Positions 1 through 9,025 of a DNA stretch of 64,000 bases are shown here, piece after piece. The DNA is from Entoloma clypeatum (taxonomy: Eukaryota > Basidiomycota > Agaricomycetes > Agaricales > Entolomataceae). Below the pieces are notes generated by a model. That model did no database searches, was not told the DNA's origin, and worked only from the letters and a program-made list of their open reading frames with translations. The stretch's first letter is position 1. Each line of letters opens with the position of its first letter. The position numbers and the translations under genes were made by a program. The stretch is from positions 4,154,001-4,218,000 of the forward strand of contig OY751488.1 of the NCBI GenBank assembly GCA_963565915.1, in the 5' to 3' direction.

Positions 1-2
1 AA

Positions 3-326
3 GCAGAATACATGGCGCTATCAGATTGCAGTCGCGCAGTGACATGGCTTAGAAGCATGCTTGCCGAACTTGGGATGCAGATCGGATCAGTACCGATCTA
101 TGGAGATAACAACGGCTCCGTCTTTATCGCATCCAACCCTGTAACTGAGAAGCGATCCAAGCACATCGACGTGCGATTCCACTTTGTCAGAGAAAAAGTA
201 TCCGAAGGCATCATCACGGTCGAATTCATTGAAGGAGTGAATAACCCTGCAGACCTTTTAACTAAGAATCTGGGGAAAGTCCTCTTTAGCAAGTTTATCC
301 CGTACTTTGGATTACTTAAAAACTAG
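3..326 (+). CDS. Copia polyprotein, C-terminal RNase H end (partial)
   Basis: About 107 codons of the RNase H domain that removes RNA from the RNA-DNA hybrid during reverse transcription. The AEYMAL block at the start and the LLTKNLG block near the end are typical of Ty1/copia RNase H tails. The reading frame is open from the window edge to TAG at 324-326. Copies E and H contain the same region with a TGA at the codon that is CGA here (around 171-173), so this copy preserves the ancestral sequence. The upstream reverse transcriptase and integrase are outside the window. Confidence 0.9.
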   Translation, partial: AEYMALSDCSRAVTWLRSMLAELGMQIGSVPIYGDNNGSVFIASNPVTEKRSKHIDVRFHFVREKVSEGIITVEFIEGVNNPADLLTKNLGKVLFSKFIPYFGLLKN

Positions 327-391
327 ACGAAAGAGTACCTATATGGGAAAAAGTAAGATGTATTTAGGAGTATGTACTAAATATGGGGGGG

Positions 392-701
392 TGTTGAAAC
401 TTTTCCATCACGTAGATTAGATTAGATTAGATTATATCACGTGACCTTTACACATCTTCGATTACATACTTATTTGGTTGGTACAAACAGTAGTACGGTA
501 TATAAGACCAGGAAACTGTTAATATCAACAAGTTGTCTCTTGACTCTTAACCAGCTCCATCGCTCTCACCAGCCTCAACCACTCTCACTAGCCTTACCCC
601 CTCCAAACCATGTAAGTGACCACAGCGGTATCGTAGAGTACTTCCACTGTAGCTATGTTGCTCAGTACACCTGTGGCTAGCGCCCAGGTGGAACTTCAAC
701 A
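392..701 (+). repeat. Copia family LTR (3' LTR of A), 310 bp
   Basis: Begins TGTTGAA and ends TTCAACA, a 7-bp terminal inverted repeat. A G-rich polypurine tract ends immediately before it. A TATATAAG box lies inside. The same 310-bp LTR recurs at 9026 (minus), 13037, 24657, 26719, 31900 and 63767 in this window. Confidence 0.96.
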
Positions 702-956
702 TTTTGTACAGATCATCGCTAAAGAGATCTATACTATCTGCATCGGTACTAGCTAATATGTATTCAAACGTCTGTGCGTGATTATTAGCGTTTCCCATTT
801 GGTCAAGTTTGAGAGAAATATATGACGAACCATCAAGTTCAATCAGCCCATCTTCAAATTGTTCCGGCCCCATCCGTTCGCTTTGATGGTCTATGTCCAT
901 CATTTTCAGCGATTCTTCTATCGACGGGGCTACGCGACGCTGTTTAGCCGGCCTTT
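702..956 (-). pseudogene. Copia C gag, C-terminal part after the B insertion
   Basis: Continuation of the copia C Gag after the gypsy B insertion. It contains the acidic block SLKMMDIDHQSERMGPEQF and the DSIDLFSDDLY stretch, both present in element E at 14938-15160. The frame is open until the start of LTR A at 701. It is separated from its N-terminal part (7521-8661) by 6.5 kb and is not expressible as one protein. No nucleic-acid-binding zinc knuckle is visible in this or the other copies of this Gag. Confidence 0.85.
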
Positions 957-1320
957 TGTTATGCGTAACAAACCGTTCCAAGGTTCGGGCAGAGTATGCA
1001 GGAAGATGGAAAGGCGAGGAGCAATGTAATTGCTAAATCTAAGGAATCTAGCTATAGTACAAAGGGTTTATATAGGTACTGACTATAGGCGATAGCATAT
1101 GAGTCAGTGCTGCGCAAGGCAGTGTATCTGAGTAAGATAACTGCGGAAGGCAGTGCGTCTGAGTAAGACGACTGCGGAATGAGTCAGCTGCGGAAAGCGA
1201 GTCAGCGCGGGAGCGAAGTATACTAAAGGAAATAAAGTATAATACGATATGTGTAAGCGGGGGCCGATGAGTAAAAGTGAAAAAGTAAGCATATATGTCC
1301 GTAGTCGTTAGTCCGTAACA
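957..1320 (-). repeat. Gypsy B 3' LTR, 364 bp
   Basis: In element sense it starts TGTTACGGAC and ends GCATAACA. The polypurine tract AGGAGGGGAACA lies immediately upstream in element sense (from 1321 rightward). It holds TATATAAA and several short repeats of the type CTGCCTTCCGCAG. Confidence 0.95.
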
Positions 1321-1357
1321 TGTTCCCCTCCTCAAGGTCTGTGTCCTCACAGACTAC

Positions 1358-1726
1358 CTACTCCCATCCATCGTTGCCATTTGGATCGGCCCAGGCAGGG
1401 TCAACTCGGTTACCCCAATCCTTTATTAGTTCATCGTTTACCGCCGTGGCAAACTCTAAACCTCGAACGGCGAGGCGAAGGCGTCGGTTCTCGACAGCAA
1501 GGGTGTTGGTATAGTTTTTGAGGATGAGTTTCTCCTCAGCGGTGGGGGCGGTTGGCAAATCGGAAAGGGTATGAAGGCGGATATGCATCTGCCGGTGAAG
1601 GATGTCGGCAACGGAGGTTTCGAGCGCATGGATCTGGTCGCGCATGGAGAGCGCTTCGCCGATGAGGGTGGTGATGGTGGGGTTGATATCGGAAGCATCG
1701 GTGGAGGCGGCGGTGATGTTGGACAT
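1358..1726 (-). CDS. Conserved third ORF downstream of pol (gypsy B), 122 aa
   Basis: A 122-residue ORF with its own ATG, in the same sense as pol and located between the pol stop and the 3' LTR, the env position of an LTR element. No signal peptide or membrane segment is evident; the middle (roughly residues 20-100) is predicted-looking helix with heptad-like leucines. Gypsy G carries the homologous ORF at 48959-49321, about two thirds identical. In the shared stretch GEALSMRDQIHALE the two copies differ in six codons, all silent. That pattern indicates protein-level selection. Function unknown; I recognise no domain. Confidence 0.75.
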   Translation of the reverse strand: MSNITAASTDASDINPTITTLIGEALSMRDQIHALETSVADILHRQMHIRLHTLSDLPTAPTAEEKLILKNYTNTLAVENRRLRLAVRGLEFATAVNDELIKDWGNRVDPAWADPNGNDGWE

Positions 1727-1841
1727 GGCAGAAATGATGTTTGAAAGGTATAAGAAGAACGGCGTGTTGGGCGAGAAGAGTTGGAGCGGGGAACTCGATG
1801 TGACAGAAGTCGATGTGGAAAATGGCTCAAAGTTTATTCTT

Positions 1842-4800
1842 TTATCGTGGACGCGATGGATTTTGCCAATGAAAGTCTCGGATCAAGTCTTGAGCGTTCT
1901 GAACATTAGTCCGAGGTTCCCATGTGTTCTCTTCTGGGCCATACCCTTCCCATTGGACGAGGTACTGGATCTTTCCGCGGAATTTTCGAGAGTCCAGGAT
2001 CGTGGAGACATGGTATTCTTCTCGTCCTTCGACGATGATCGGATCAGGGGCTGGCTTCTTTTTCTGAATGGCATACTTCGGGGTTTCGTATGGCGATAAC
2101 AGGGTTTCGTTGAACACAGGGTGGATCATTTTCCAGGTTTTGGGAAGATCAAGACGGTATGCGCTAGCTCCTTTCTTCTCTAGGACTTTGAACGGTCCGT
2201 GTCGGAGGGCGTCAAGTTTCTTTGAGGGACGATCAGTCCTGATGTTAGTCCCTTCCAGCCACACCTTGTCTCCGATGCGGTAGTCCCGAGACGGGCTTCG
2301 TCGTGTGTCAACTGTCTTCTTCATCTGATCCTGTGCCTGTTTCAGTGCTGCGTTGGCTTCTTCTCGTGCCTGTTTGAGTTTTTTCAAGAAGTCGTTTGCT
2401 GCCGGATTGGTGTCTTCCAACACAAGTTCTCCCTTCCAAGGATGCAGACCGTAGTTGAGATAGAATGGTGTGTACTTTGTCGCTTGATGTTCTTTGTCAT
2501 TGTACTGGAATTCTGCGATTGCGATCCATTCCGCCCAATCATCTTGTAGATGGTTGACAAAGTTTCGTAAGAACACCTCGGTTTCCTGATGTGATCGTTC
2601 GGCCTGTCCATCAGTCTGTGGATGGTACGCAGTGGACAGATTTCTTTTGATCCCTAACATGCGGCAAAGTATCTCCATAAACTTCGCGGCGAACTGCGGT
2701 CCCCTATCGCTGATGATCTTTTTGGGAATTCCATGAAGTTTCCATATCTGGTCCCGATAGATCTTGGCTAATCCTTCAGCCGATAGTTCCACGGTTGTCG
2801 GGATGAGATGAAGCATCTTTGAATGTCTGTCCGTGATGACCAGAATTGCGTTCTTCCCATCAGATTCTGGTATCGGTCCCACGACGTCAATCCCTATATC
2901 TTCCCATGGTTGACTTGGCACGGCGTTAGGGTGCAGAGGGGCGTGTCTCCTTTGGCGGCTGATCTTGTTGCGTTGACAGGTGTCACAACCTTTCACATAC
3001 TTCTTTACGTCATGTAGGATGGTGGGCCACCAGTAGGTGCGAGTGAGAAGTTCATGTGTTCGATACTGTCCTGGATGTCCTGCCACTGGTGCATCGTGCG
3101 CTTCAAACATCAGTTCTTGGCGCAATTGTGGGTCTGGTGGAACATAGACTCGTTCTCCTGCGTAGGTGATGCCATTTTCCTGCTGGTACCAGTGAGGATT
3201 CTTCTTCAGACCCTGGGCTACTTCTGTTTCCATGCGATTCGAGGCCTTGATGCGTACGATCCATGGGTTTTCGATGGTTGTGATGTTTCCGATTTTGATG
3301 GAATCAGATGTTTCACCCCCTTCAAAGAATTGTTCCTCCGTGAACATCTCCATTTGTATCACATCTTCTGATTCCAATCGTTTCAAAAATAGCCCCTCCT
3401 TGAGCATTTGGTCGCTGTCCTGCGGCTCGAGTTCCGTCTCATACCAGGGTAAACGTGACAGGATGTCTGCTTTCGCGTTTGTCTTCCCAGGTACATGTCG
3501 CAATTCGAAGTCATAGTCTTGTAGCTTCATCTTCCAGCGCCTCTGTTGTTGGTTTAGGTCCTGAGGACGCCGGAAATACTCCAGGTTTTTGTGATCGGTT
3601 AAGATCTCGAAACGTTCCTTGGCTTCAAGTAGATAATGTCGCCAGTCCTTCAGTGCTTCCATGACTGCCAAGAGTTCCTTGTCATAGATCTCGTAATTCT
3701 GTTCGGCCGCGGACATGGTCCGCGACAAGAACGCGATAGGATGCCACTTGTCGTCTTGTTTCTGTGAGAGTACCGCTCCAATTGCATAACCCGATGCATC
3801 GGTTTCAACCCTGAACTGTCCGTCCGGTTTGGGCAATGCCAAGACTGGTGCTGTCGTGATTGCCCGTATGAGACCTTCAAATGCTTCTTGCGCCACTGGT
3901 CCCCATGTGAATGCTGTATTTCCCGTAAGTGTCGTGAGTGGCTTTGCGATGTTTGAGTATCCTTCAATGAAGCGTCGATAAAAGTTGGCAAAACCCAGGA
4001 ACCTCTGGACTTCCTTTTTTGATGTGGGTACTCGCCAGTTCCGGATTGTGTCCACCTTTTCAGTTTCCATCTCGACACGTCCTTCACCCACGACATATCC
4101 CAATATGGGGCATTTTGTTACTTCCCAAAGACACTTCTTTTCCTTTAGGAACAAGTCATTGTCCGACAGGATCTGCAAGATCTCTTCGGTATTCCGGGCG
4201 AGTTCTTCCTTGGTTTTACCAATAACCACTATGTCATCCATGTAAATCACACAGATGCGCCGACGGATCTGATCCCTGAATAGGCTGGCCATCATCCGAG
4301 AGAACGTTCCCGGGGAATTGCAGAGACCGAAAAACATGACCAATGGTTCAAACAATCCTCGGCTGGTCAAGAAGGCGGCTTTCCATTCGTCACCCTTTTT
4401 GATCCGCACATTATTGTATCCCCACATGATGTCCATTTTGTTGAAGTAGACTGCGTCCTTCAATACATCCAAGAGGTCGTTGATGCGTGGGAGTGGGAAT
4501 TTGTCCTTAACCGTGAATTTGTTAACCGTGCGATAGTCCTGTACCAATCGTTTGGAACCGTCTTTCTTGTTAATGAAGAAGCAGGGTGATGCATAAGGGG
4601 ATTTGGACGGTCGGATCTTTCCGGTTGCCAGGCCTTCATCGATGAATTCGTCCAGTTCTTCTTGCTCTTTTTGGGTCATAGGGTACGTGTTTCCCCCTAG
4701 CTCCTTTGGTGCGTCCGGTGTAAGTTCGATGCTGTGGTCCCATTCCCTTTCTTTTGGGATCTTGTCAAAGTTTTCTTTTTCAAAAAGATGGGCAAAACGT

Positions 4801-5450
4801 TCAACATATGAGGGTCGTTTGGTTGTGGGAGGTGGTGTGGGAGTAACTGCTTCCAATATGGGGTCTCCGGGCTTCCATTTCTGATCTGATTTCTTGGGTG
4901 CGTCCTTGTCTCGTACTTCCACCATGCGAACCCGATGTTTGCGACCATTAAGGTTAACCCTGAAATCCGAGTGTTTGGTTTGACACGTTGATGGGCATCG
5001 GTTGAATGTTACGGCGCCGGTCGTCCAATTGATTGTAGGGTTGTGGTGCACTAACCAGTCATGTCCCAAAAGCATATCCGTTCTCCCAATGTCCAATACC
5101 ATTGCCTCCATGGTTTCCTGGTGTGTTCCTAAGTCCAGCTTGACTTCGGCAAGTTTTTCTGCTTTCTGTTGTCGGTTCGGTGATCCATCCGCATTTAGGA
5201 TTGATATGGGCTTTATTCCACGTGTGGGAAGGTTCTGTTCACGTACTATTCTGGGATGGATACATGTGCGTTCACATCCGCTATCGACCTCGGGTCGAAT
5301 GGCCTTTGGTCCTCGTCGTGTTTTGATCTGAGCTTGCAGCTTGATCTCTCGTCGTTTCGGAGGTTTATCTCCCTTGACAATCTTAGTTGACGCAACGGCT
5401 CGCTTTGCAGGGATAACATAAGTTATATTGTCTGTAACTGCACCAGGCAA
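1842..5450 (-). CDS. pol: Gypsy B Pol: protease, RT, RNase H, integrase, chromodomain
   Basis: A 1202-codon open frame. Domains in order: aspartic protease (VDSGCERT), reverse transcriptase with the YMDD catalytic box, RNase H (VETDASGYAIG), integrase with an HHCC zinc motif (from HDAPVAGHPG to CDTCQ) and D,D-35-E residues (the second D in ISDRGPQF, E in DGQAERSH), then a C-terminal chromodomain (LVQWEGYGPEENTWEP). The first codon shown is TTG, because the frame is open leftward into the end of gag in the -1 phase. Expression by recoding from Gag is therefore more likely than an independent start. No internal stop. Confidence 0.93.
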   Translation of the reverse strand: MPGAVTDNITYVIPAKRAVASTKIVKGDKPPKRREIKLQAQIKTRRGPKAIRPEVDSGCERTCIHPRIVREQNLPTRGIKPISILNADGSPNRQQKAEKLAEVKLDLGTHQETMEAMVLDIGRTDMLLGHDWLVHHNPTINWTTGAVTFNRCPSTCQTKHSDFRVNLNGRKHRVRMVEVRDKDAPKKSDQKWKPGDPILEAVTPTPPPTTKRPSYVERFAHLFEKENFDKIPKEREWDHSIELTPDAPKELGGNTYPMTQKEQEELDEFIDEGLATGKIRPSKSPYASPCFFINKKDGSKRLVQDYRTVNKFTVKDKFPLPRINDLLDVLKDAVYFNKMDIMWGYNNVRIKKGDEWKAAFLTSRGLFEPLVMFFGLCNSPGTFSRMMASLFRDQIRRRICVIYMDDIVVIGKTKEELARNTEEILQILSDNDLFLKEKKCLWEVTKCPILGYVVGEGRVEMETEKVDTIRNWRVPTSKKEVQRFLGFANFYRRFIEGYSNIAKPLTTLTGNTAFTWGPVAQEAFEGLIRAITTAPVLALPKPDGQFRVETDASGYAIGAVLSQKQDDKWHPIAFLSRTMSAAEQNYEIYDKELLAVMEALKDWRHYLLEAKERFEILTDHKNLEYFRRPQDLNQQQRRWKMKLQDYDFELRHVPGKTNAKADILSRLPWYETELEPQDSDQMLKEGLFLKRLESEDVIQMEMFTEEQFFEGGETSDSIKIGNITTIENPWIVRIKASNRMETEVAQGLKKNPHWYQQENGITYAGERVYVPPDPQLRQELMFEAHDAPVAGHPGQYRTHELLTRTYWWPTILHDVKKYVKGCDTCQRNKISRQRRHAPLHPNAVPSQPWEDIGIDVVGPIPESDGKNAILVITDRHSKMLHLIPTTVELSAEGLAKIYRDQIWKLHGIPKKIISDRGPQFAAKFMEILCRMLGIKRNLSTAYHPQTDGQAERSHQETEVFLRNFVNHLQDDWAEWIAIAEFQYNDKEHQATKYTPFYLNYGLHPWKGELVLEDTNPAANDFLKKLKQAREEANAALKQAQDQMKKTVDTRRSPSRDYRIGDKVWLEGTNIRTDRPSKKLDALRHGPFKVLEKKGASAYRLDLPKTWKMIHPVFNETLLSPYETPKYAIQKKKPAPDPIIVEGREEYHVSTILDSRKFRGKIQYLVQWEGYGPEENTWEPRTNVQNAQDLIRDFHWQNPSRPR

Positions 5451-5457
5451 GCGAGTT

Positions 5458-5521
5458 CGTTTAATGGATAAGGGTCGCGACTTAGCGTCGTTTAATCGGA
5501 CCCTTCGGGAAAATCCTTCTC
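5458..5521 (-). promoter_or_regulatory. Near-invariant 64-nt gag-pol junction (B copy)
   Basis: This 64-nt block spans the last Gag codons, the Gag stop and the start of the Pol-only frame. It differs from the G copy (45231-45294) at one position, although flanking coding sequence differs at roughly 20-25% of sites. GGGTCCGA and TCG-C-GACCC can pair as an 8-bp stem with one bulged C, placing the Gag TAA in the loop. Pol is in the -1 frame. The nearest slip candidate is GATTTTCCC, which is not a canonical X XXY YYZ heptamer. Recoding is inferred. Confidence 0.55.
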
Positions 5522-6365
5522 ATCGGTCTCTATGGTGATGGTTTCATCGTCATCATCGGTATCTCCATCAGACACCTTCCTAATCTTTCCAGAGTTCTTC
5601 TTCGGCTTGCGGCAGTTGCGCGCGATATGTCCTTCTTGGTCGCAGTTGAAACACTTACGACCATCTTTCTTCTTTGGGGCTTTGCAGTCTTTGGCAAGGT
5701 GACCAAAGCGCTGACAGTTGTAGCAACGGGCTACTCCTGCTTTGTCGATCTCCATGGCTTTGCCTTGACCACCATAAGTGGTACCCGATCCGGTGCGTGT
5801 GTCGCCACCCCCTCGGATGACTAATGCATGTCCCTCCATCTGTCGTCCCTTGTTTCGGATCTCCTTTGCGTAATCAGTGTACGTCTTGCCATCGCTAGCC
5901 ACTTGTTCAGAAATTTTGCGGTTGACGTTCTTTTCCAGGATGTATTTCCCAGTTTCTTCGCCAAGGTTTGACAGCTTCAAGATCTCTTCGAATTCGTCCA
6001 AGAATTCGTCGATGGTGCGTTTCTCCTGTTTCAGGACTTCGAGTTTCGCCTTGGCCGCTGCCGATTTGTTGTGTGGCAATGGAGAATCGCGTAGCGATGT
6101 CGTCTGAGAATCCTAACCAGGTGATGTTCTCGCCATCGGTGGCAAGGTCATCTAACTTGTTGCTGGCCCAGTGTTTACCGGACCCTTCCATCATGCGGGA
6201 TAACACCGCAAGAATCTTCTGATCGTCGGACAGTCCCTTCTGGAACCTGATGTATAATTTGGTGGCTTTCCACCACTCGTCGAAGGTGTGTCTGTCTTTG
6301 AACATCCCAGGATCTTTGATGATCTTGGATGTATCCATTGTTTGTACTGTCGGTGCTTCTGCCAT
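5492..6365 (-). pseudogene. gag: Gypsy B Gag with a 4-bp frameshift
   Basis: Gag starts at ATG 6365 (MAEAPTVQTMDTSK) and includes the capsid-like region (TFDEWWKATKLYIRFQK). Near 6082 an extra ACAC relative to copy G shifts the frame. The remainder (about 6079-5492) contains two CCHC zinc knuckles, CYNCQRFGHLAKDC and CFNCDQEGHIARNC, and an acidic tail ending EKDFPEGSD. G has the undisturbed junction at the equivalent site, so the shift is a lesion in B rather than a family trait. It probably prevents this copy from making full Gag. Confidence 0.88.
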
Positions 6366-6367
6366 GT

Positions 6368-7140
6368 CTAGAGCCTGCGGAGTAGGAGAGGTGTCGGATT
6401 GTTGGGATGAAGATGGGGTTCGGGATACAGGTAGGGGTTGAGAATTAGTCCCTGTTCTAGGCGTCTGTTCGGTATCTGACTGCGCGGAGTCAAAAGTAAA
6501 TTCGTCAGGGGACTCGTCGGCGGAATCGGTGGCAAAACGTTCGGGGTATTTCCTCTGTAGATCTCTAAGGAATCTCTGTTCCTGCGCGTCTGTTGGTCGC
6601 GAGAAGGGGTCAAGTCTCTCGTTTCGTGCCCAACGGTTGTACTCGGTCTGTTGTTCGTTGGTGGTGAAGTGGGCGTAGATCTGCTGCTTCGAGTAAGACG
6701 TGATGATGTGGCTCTGGGACGTCTCGATGTGAGCGTCCTAATCAATCTTCTGATAACGGTTGTCTGGACACCGATAAACTCTCTGATCTCTGTGATCCGA
6801 CCTGTCTGAGGTCCTTCTTGAACGCGAAAGCTTTCGAGTTCGTTCTGTCGGGCGTTGTAACGCGCGATCTGGTGTTGCCGAGCAAGATGGATGCTCTCTG
6901 CTATCTCGCCGTGGGGGCGATGCTCGTCGTTGTCTAGTTCTTCGTCAAGCACCTGCTGTAGGATGCGACGGATCTCCGATTCGATGTACTGCTGGATAAG
7001 CGTAAAATCGATACTGTCTCGAGGACTTAGCTCCTCCTGTCGGGCTTCTGGCGTGCTGAATGGGTTACTGGTGAAGTCTTCAAAGAAGCGCGACGTCTTG
7101 ACTCGTCTGGTAGTTGCTCTCTTCGCTCTGGGCGAACCTA
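6368..7140 (-). CDS. Protein-like leader frame upstream of gag (B copy)
   Basis: Between the primer site and the gag ATG an ATG-less open frame runs through FFEDFTSNPFS, DFTLIQQYIESEIRRILQQ and IAESIHLARQHQ. Close to 6745 the protein-like signal moves to the -1 frame, which reads TEEQQTEYNRWARNERL and FLRDLQRKYSEHF and continues in phase into the gag ATG. The first frame stays open but becomes arginine/serine-rich and stops directly before that ATG. G and K show the same two-frame arrangement. It could be an N-terminal Gag extension made by recoding, or an old shared frameshift. Low confidence that it is translated. Confidence 0.35.
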
Positions 7141-7143
7141 ACG

Positions 7144-7154
7144 AGATTTAGCAA
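7144..7154 (-). other. Self-priming-type PBS of gypsy B
   Basis: In element sense TTGCTAAATCT lies 2 nt inside the 5' LTR. Its exact complement AGATTTAGCAA is in the LTR at 7230-7240, 34 nt downstream of the TATATAA box start (7274), where transcription should begin. This is the geometry known for Tf1 of fission yeast, where the mRNA 5' end primes its own reverse transcription. Confidence 0.7.
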
Positions 7155-7156
7155 CT

Positions 7157-7520
7157 TGTTATGCGTAACAAACCGTTCCAAGGTTCGGGCAGAGTATGCA
7201 GGAAGATGGAAAGGCGAGGAGCAATGTAATTGCTAAATCTAAGGAATCTAGCTATAGTACAAAGGGTTTATATAGGTACTGACTATAGGCGATAGCATAT
7301 GAGTCAGTGCTGCGCAAGGCAGTGTATCTGAGTAAGATAACTGCGGAAGGCAGTGCGTCTGAGTAAGACGACTGCGGAATGAGTCAGACAGCTGCGGAAA
7401 GCGAGTCAGCGTGGGAGCGAAGTATACTAAAGGAAATAAAGTATAATACGATGTAAGCGGGGGCCGATGAGTAAAAGTGAAAAAGTAAGCATATATGTCC
7501 GTAGTCGTTAGTCCGTAACA
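7157..7520 (-). repeat. Gypsy B 5' LTR, 364 bp
   Basis: Matches 957-1320 except for an ACAG-type 4-bp gain, a 4-bp loss near the TG-rich upstream end and a C/T change. Contains TATATAAA at 7274-7267 and the predicted RNA start at about 7240. Flanked at 7521-7525 by the CCTTT target duplication. Confidence 0.95.
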
Positions 7521-8661
7521 CCTTTCGTCGATGTCAGGAATGATGGTGTCTAGGATATGAAGATTCGATCCTGAGGGGCGAGCACCAATGCCGCACGCGA
7601 GTTTGCGGACATGGTCGTTCTTTTTCCACACGGATGGTTTTCCAGAAGGAAGCCCGGTGTACTGTGACGGAGGGGGGTTCATTCGCTGAAGGAGCGACTG
7701 CATCTTCGTGGAATCGGGCAGGAGGGAAGTGGATGGCGGGAGCGACAAACTCAACCGTTTCCTCCACTTGGTCGGACGTGTTGTCCGCATTGTTAGCGCT
7801 TTTCTTCTGATTGCGCCAGCGTCCCTTTCCCTTCTTCTTCTCAGAAGCGGTACTTGGGTCGGCCGAGTTAGGCTGCTCATCAGCATCGTTCTGCGAGGTA
7901 CTCGGCTTCTGCTGCCTTTCCCATTTGGGGTCCTGCCCCTTTCGCTTTGTCCCGGAAATTTTCCGGGCCTGCTCATTGGACGCACGAGTAGACCCGACCG
8001 CATACTTGCGCCGGTATTCAGAGATGATGCTTTCGGCGACGGCTTTGTAGGTGAAATCGTCGGCGTCGTAGACCTGGAAAAGGGCGGTGGAGAGTGACGA
8101 CCAGGCGTCGGGAATTGCATTGGCCAGGATCATTGCCTGCATCAGATCGGGAACGACAAAGCTTGAATCGGCGAGCCGGGCGAAAAGAGACCCCAGGCGT
8201 TCAATTTCAGGCACGGGGTCGCGTCCAGACAGTTTGTAGGTGGCGGCGGCCTTGAAATCGCTGAAGATGACGGCCGGGGATACCTTGGAGTAGGCATCCT
8301 TTAGCGTTTTCCACGCGCCAAGTGCCGAGGTGCTGTCTTTGATGTGTCGCCTGATCGCCTCAGAGACTTTCAGACGGATCGCTCCAAGGGCTGTGTCGTC
8401 GTCCCTAATCCAGGCCTTTTCTTCCTTGCGGAAGCCGGGCTGGTCAACAGTGGTAACCAGCACAGGGGGAGCAGCAGCAGTGGCCCCAGGGGTGGAGACC
8501 GTGGTGGTGAAGTCGGCGATGACAGGGCGGGTGATATAGCCAGAAACAAGGCGCCAGACTCCTTGATGGAGGAGGTAGGACTTCATCCTTTCGGCCCAGC
8601 TTTGGTAGTCAATGCCGTCGAAGACGACGATGGAGTCGAGGGCGGAGCGAGAGGTAGACAT
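7521..8661 (-). pseudogene. Copia C gag, N-terminal part
   Basis: The copia Gag begins at ATG 8661 (MSTSRSALD); a longer in-frame start further right is unsupported because E and H also start at this methionine. The family-typical blocks IDYQSWAERMKSYLLHQG, EIERLGSLFARL and PDAWSSLSTALFQVYD are present. Near 7715 a deletion of roughly 60 bp relative to E shifts the frame; the alternative frame then reads MQSLLQRMNPPPSQYTGLPS. The gene ends at the gypsy B insertion (7520) and resumes at 956. A conserved YAG|ATTCAT acceptor-like sequence precedes the ATG. Confidence 0.88.
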
Positions 8662-9013
8662 TGTAGATGAATCTAAAAAAGGGTTCCCAATCAGTGATGT
8701 GTTGTGAATATGATTCAAGAAAACAATTAAATGATTCCTTTATGACATTTTCCCTTTAGGAATAGCGGTCACGGGAAAACCCTTTATATGTCAGAAACGT
8801 ATAAGGTGCGATCAACATTTCCACATGGAGTGTACTAGGTCAATCCCTTTTAGGGACGTCTCATGACAGGTACTTGTCGTAATGACGTTCCCAGGTTCAT
8901 ATGTGAAGAAGTAAGACTCAGAACCTAGATCTTTCGATCGGTTCTTCGCCAACCAGGGTAGAGTGGGCAGGTACTCGCTGTTGCCAGCGTTTCCCAAGTC
9001 CCTCTGCTATCCG
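8662..9013 (-). other. Copia C untranslated leader
   Basis: About 350 bp between the primer site and the gag ATG. It is closely related to the leaders of E (13359-13707) and H (27041-27396) and contains no supported ORF. The TTTTTTAG just before the ATG is a candidate splice acceptor shared by all three copies. Confidence 0.7.
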
Positions 9014-9025
9014 GGGCCCATAACC
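9014..9025 (-). other. Copia PBS, half-tRNA-Met type (copy C)
   Basis: In element sense GGTTATGGGCCC immediately follows the LTR. It is complementary to the anticodon stem-loop of eukaryotic initiator tRNA-Met, as in Drosophila copia, where a cleaved half-tRNA is the primer. Confidence 0.75.

Larger units (their letters stand above)
1..701 (+). mobile_element. Copia element A, 3' end only
   Basis: This is the 3' end of a Ty1/copia retrotransposon: the end of the RNase H domain, a polypurine tract (seven G at 385-391) and a complete 3' LTR. The rest lies left of the window. The base after the LTR continues an older copia copy (C) in the opposite orientation, so A is nested in C. The duplicated target should be TTTTG (702-706), but its partner is out of view. 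The coding part has no stop, and it keeps CGA where copies E and H have TGA, so A looks less decayed than they do. Confidence 0.93.
957..7520 (-). mobile_element. Gypsy chromovirus B, full length, minus strand
   Basis: A complete Ty3/gypsy element of 6564 bp with 364-bp LTRs (957-1320 and 7157-7520) and a CCTTT target duplication at 952-956 and 7521-7525. Order in its own sense: 5' LTR, self-priming-type PBS, leader, Gag, Pol with chromodomain, a third ORF, polypurine tract, 3' LTR. The LTRs differ by two compensating 4-bp indels and at least one substitution, so it is fairly young. Pol is intact but Gag has a 4-bp insertion. G (37227-49712) and K (58151-59223) belong to the same family. Confidence 0.95.

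Noticed and set aside
1358..1726. Interpretation of the B/G third ORF as an envelope gene
   Set aside because: No signal peptide, transmembrane segment or cysteine pattern; position alone is not evidence of env.
7248..8120. 290-codon minus-strand ORF through copia C gag and the B LTR
   Set aside because: It is a shadow frame of gag fused to LTR sequence; the true Gag frame is supported by copies E and H.
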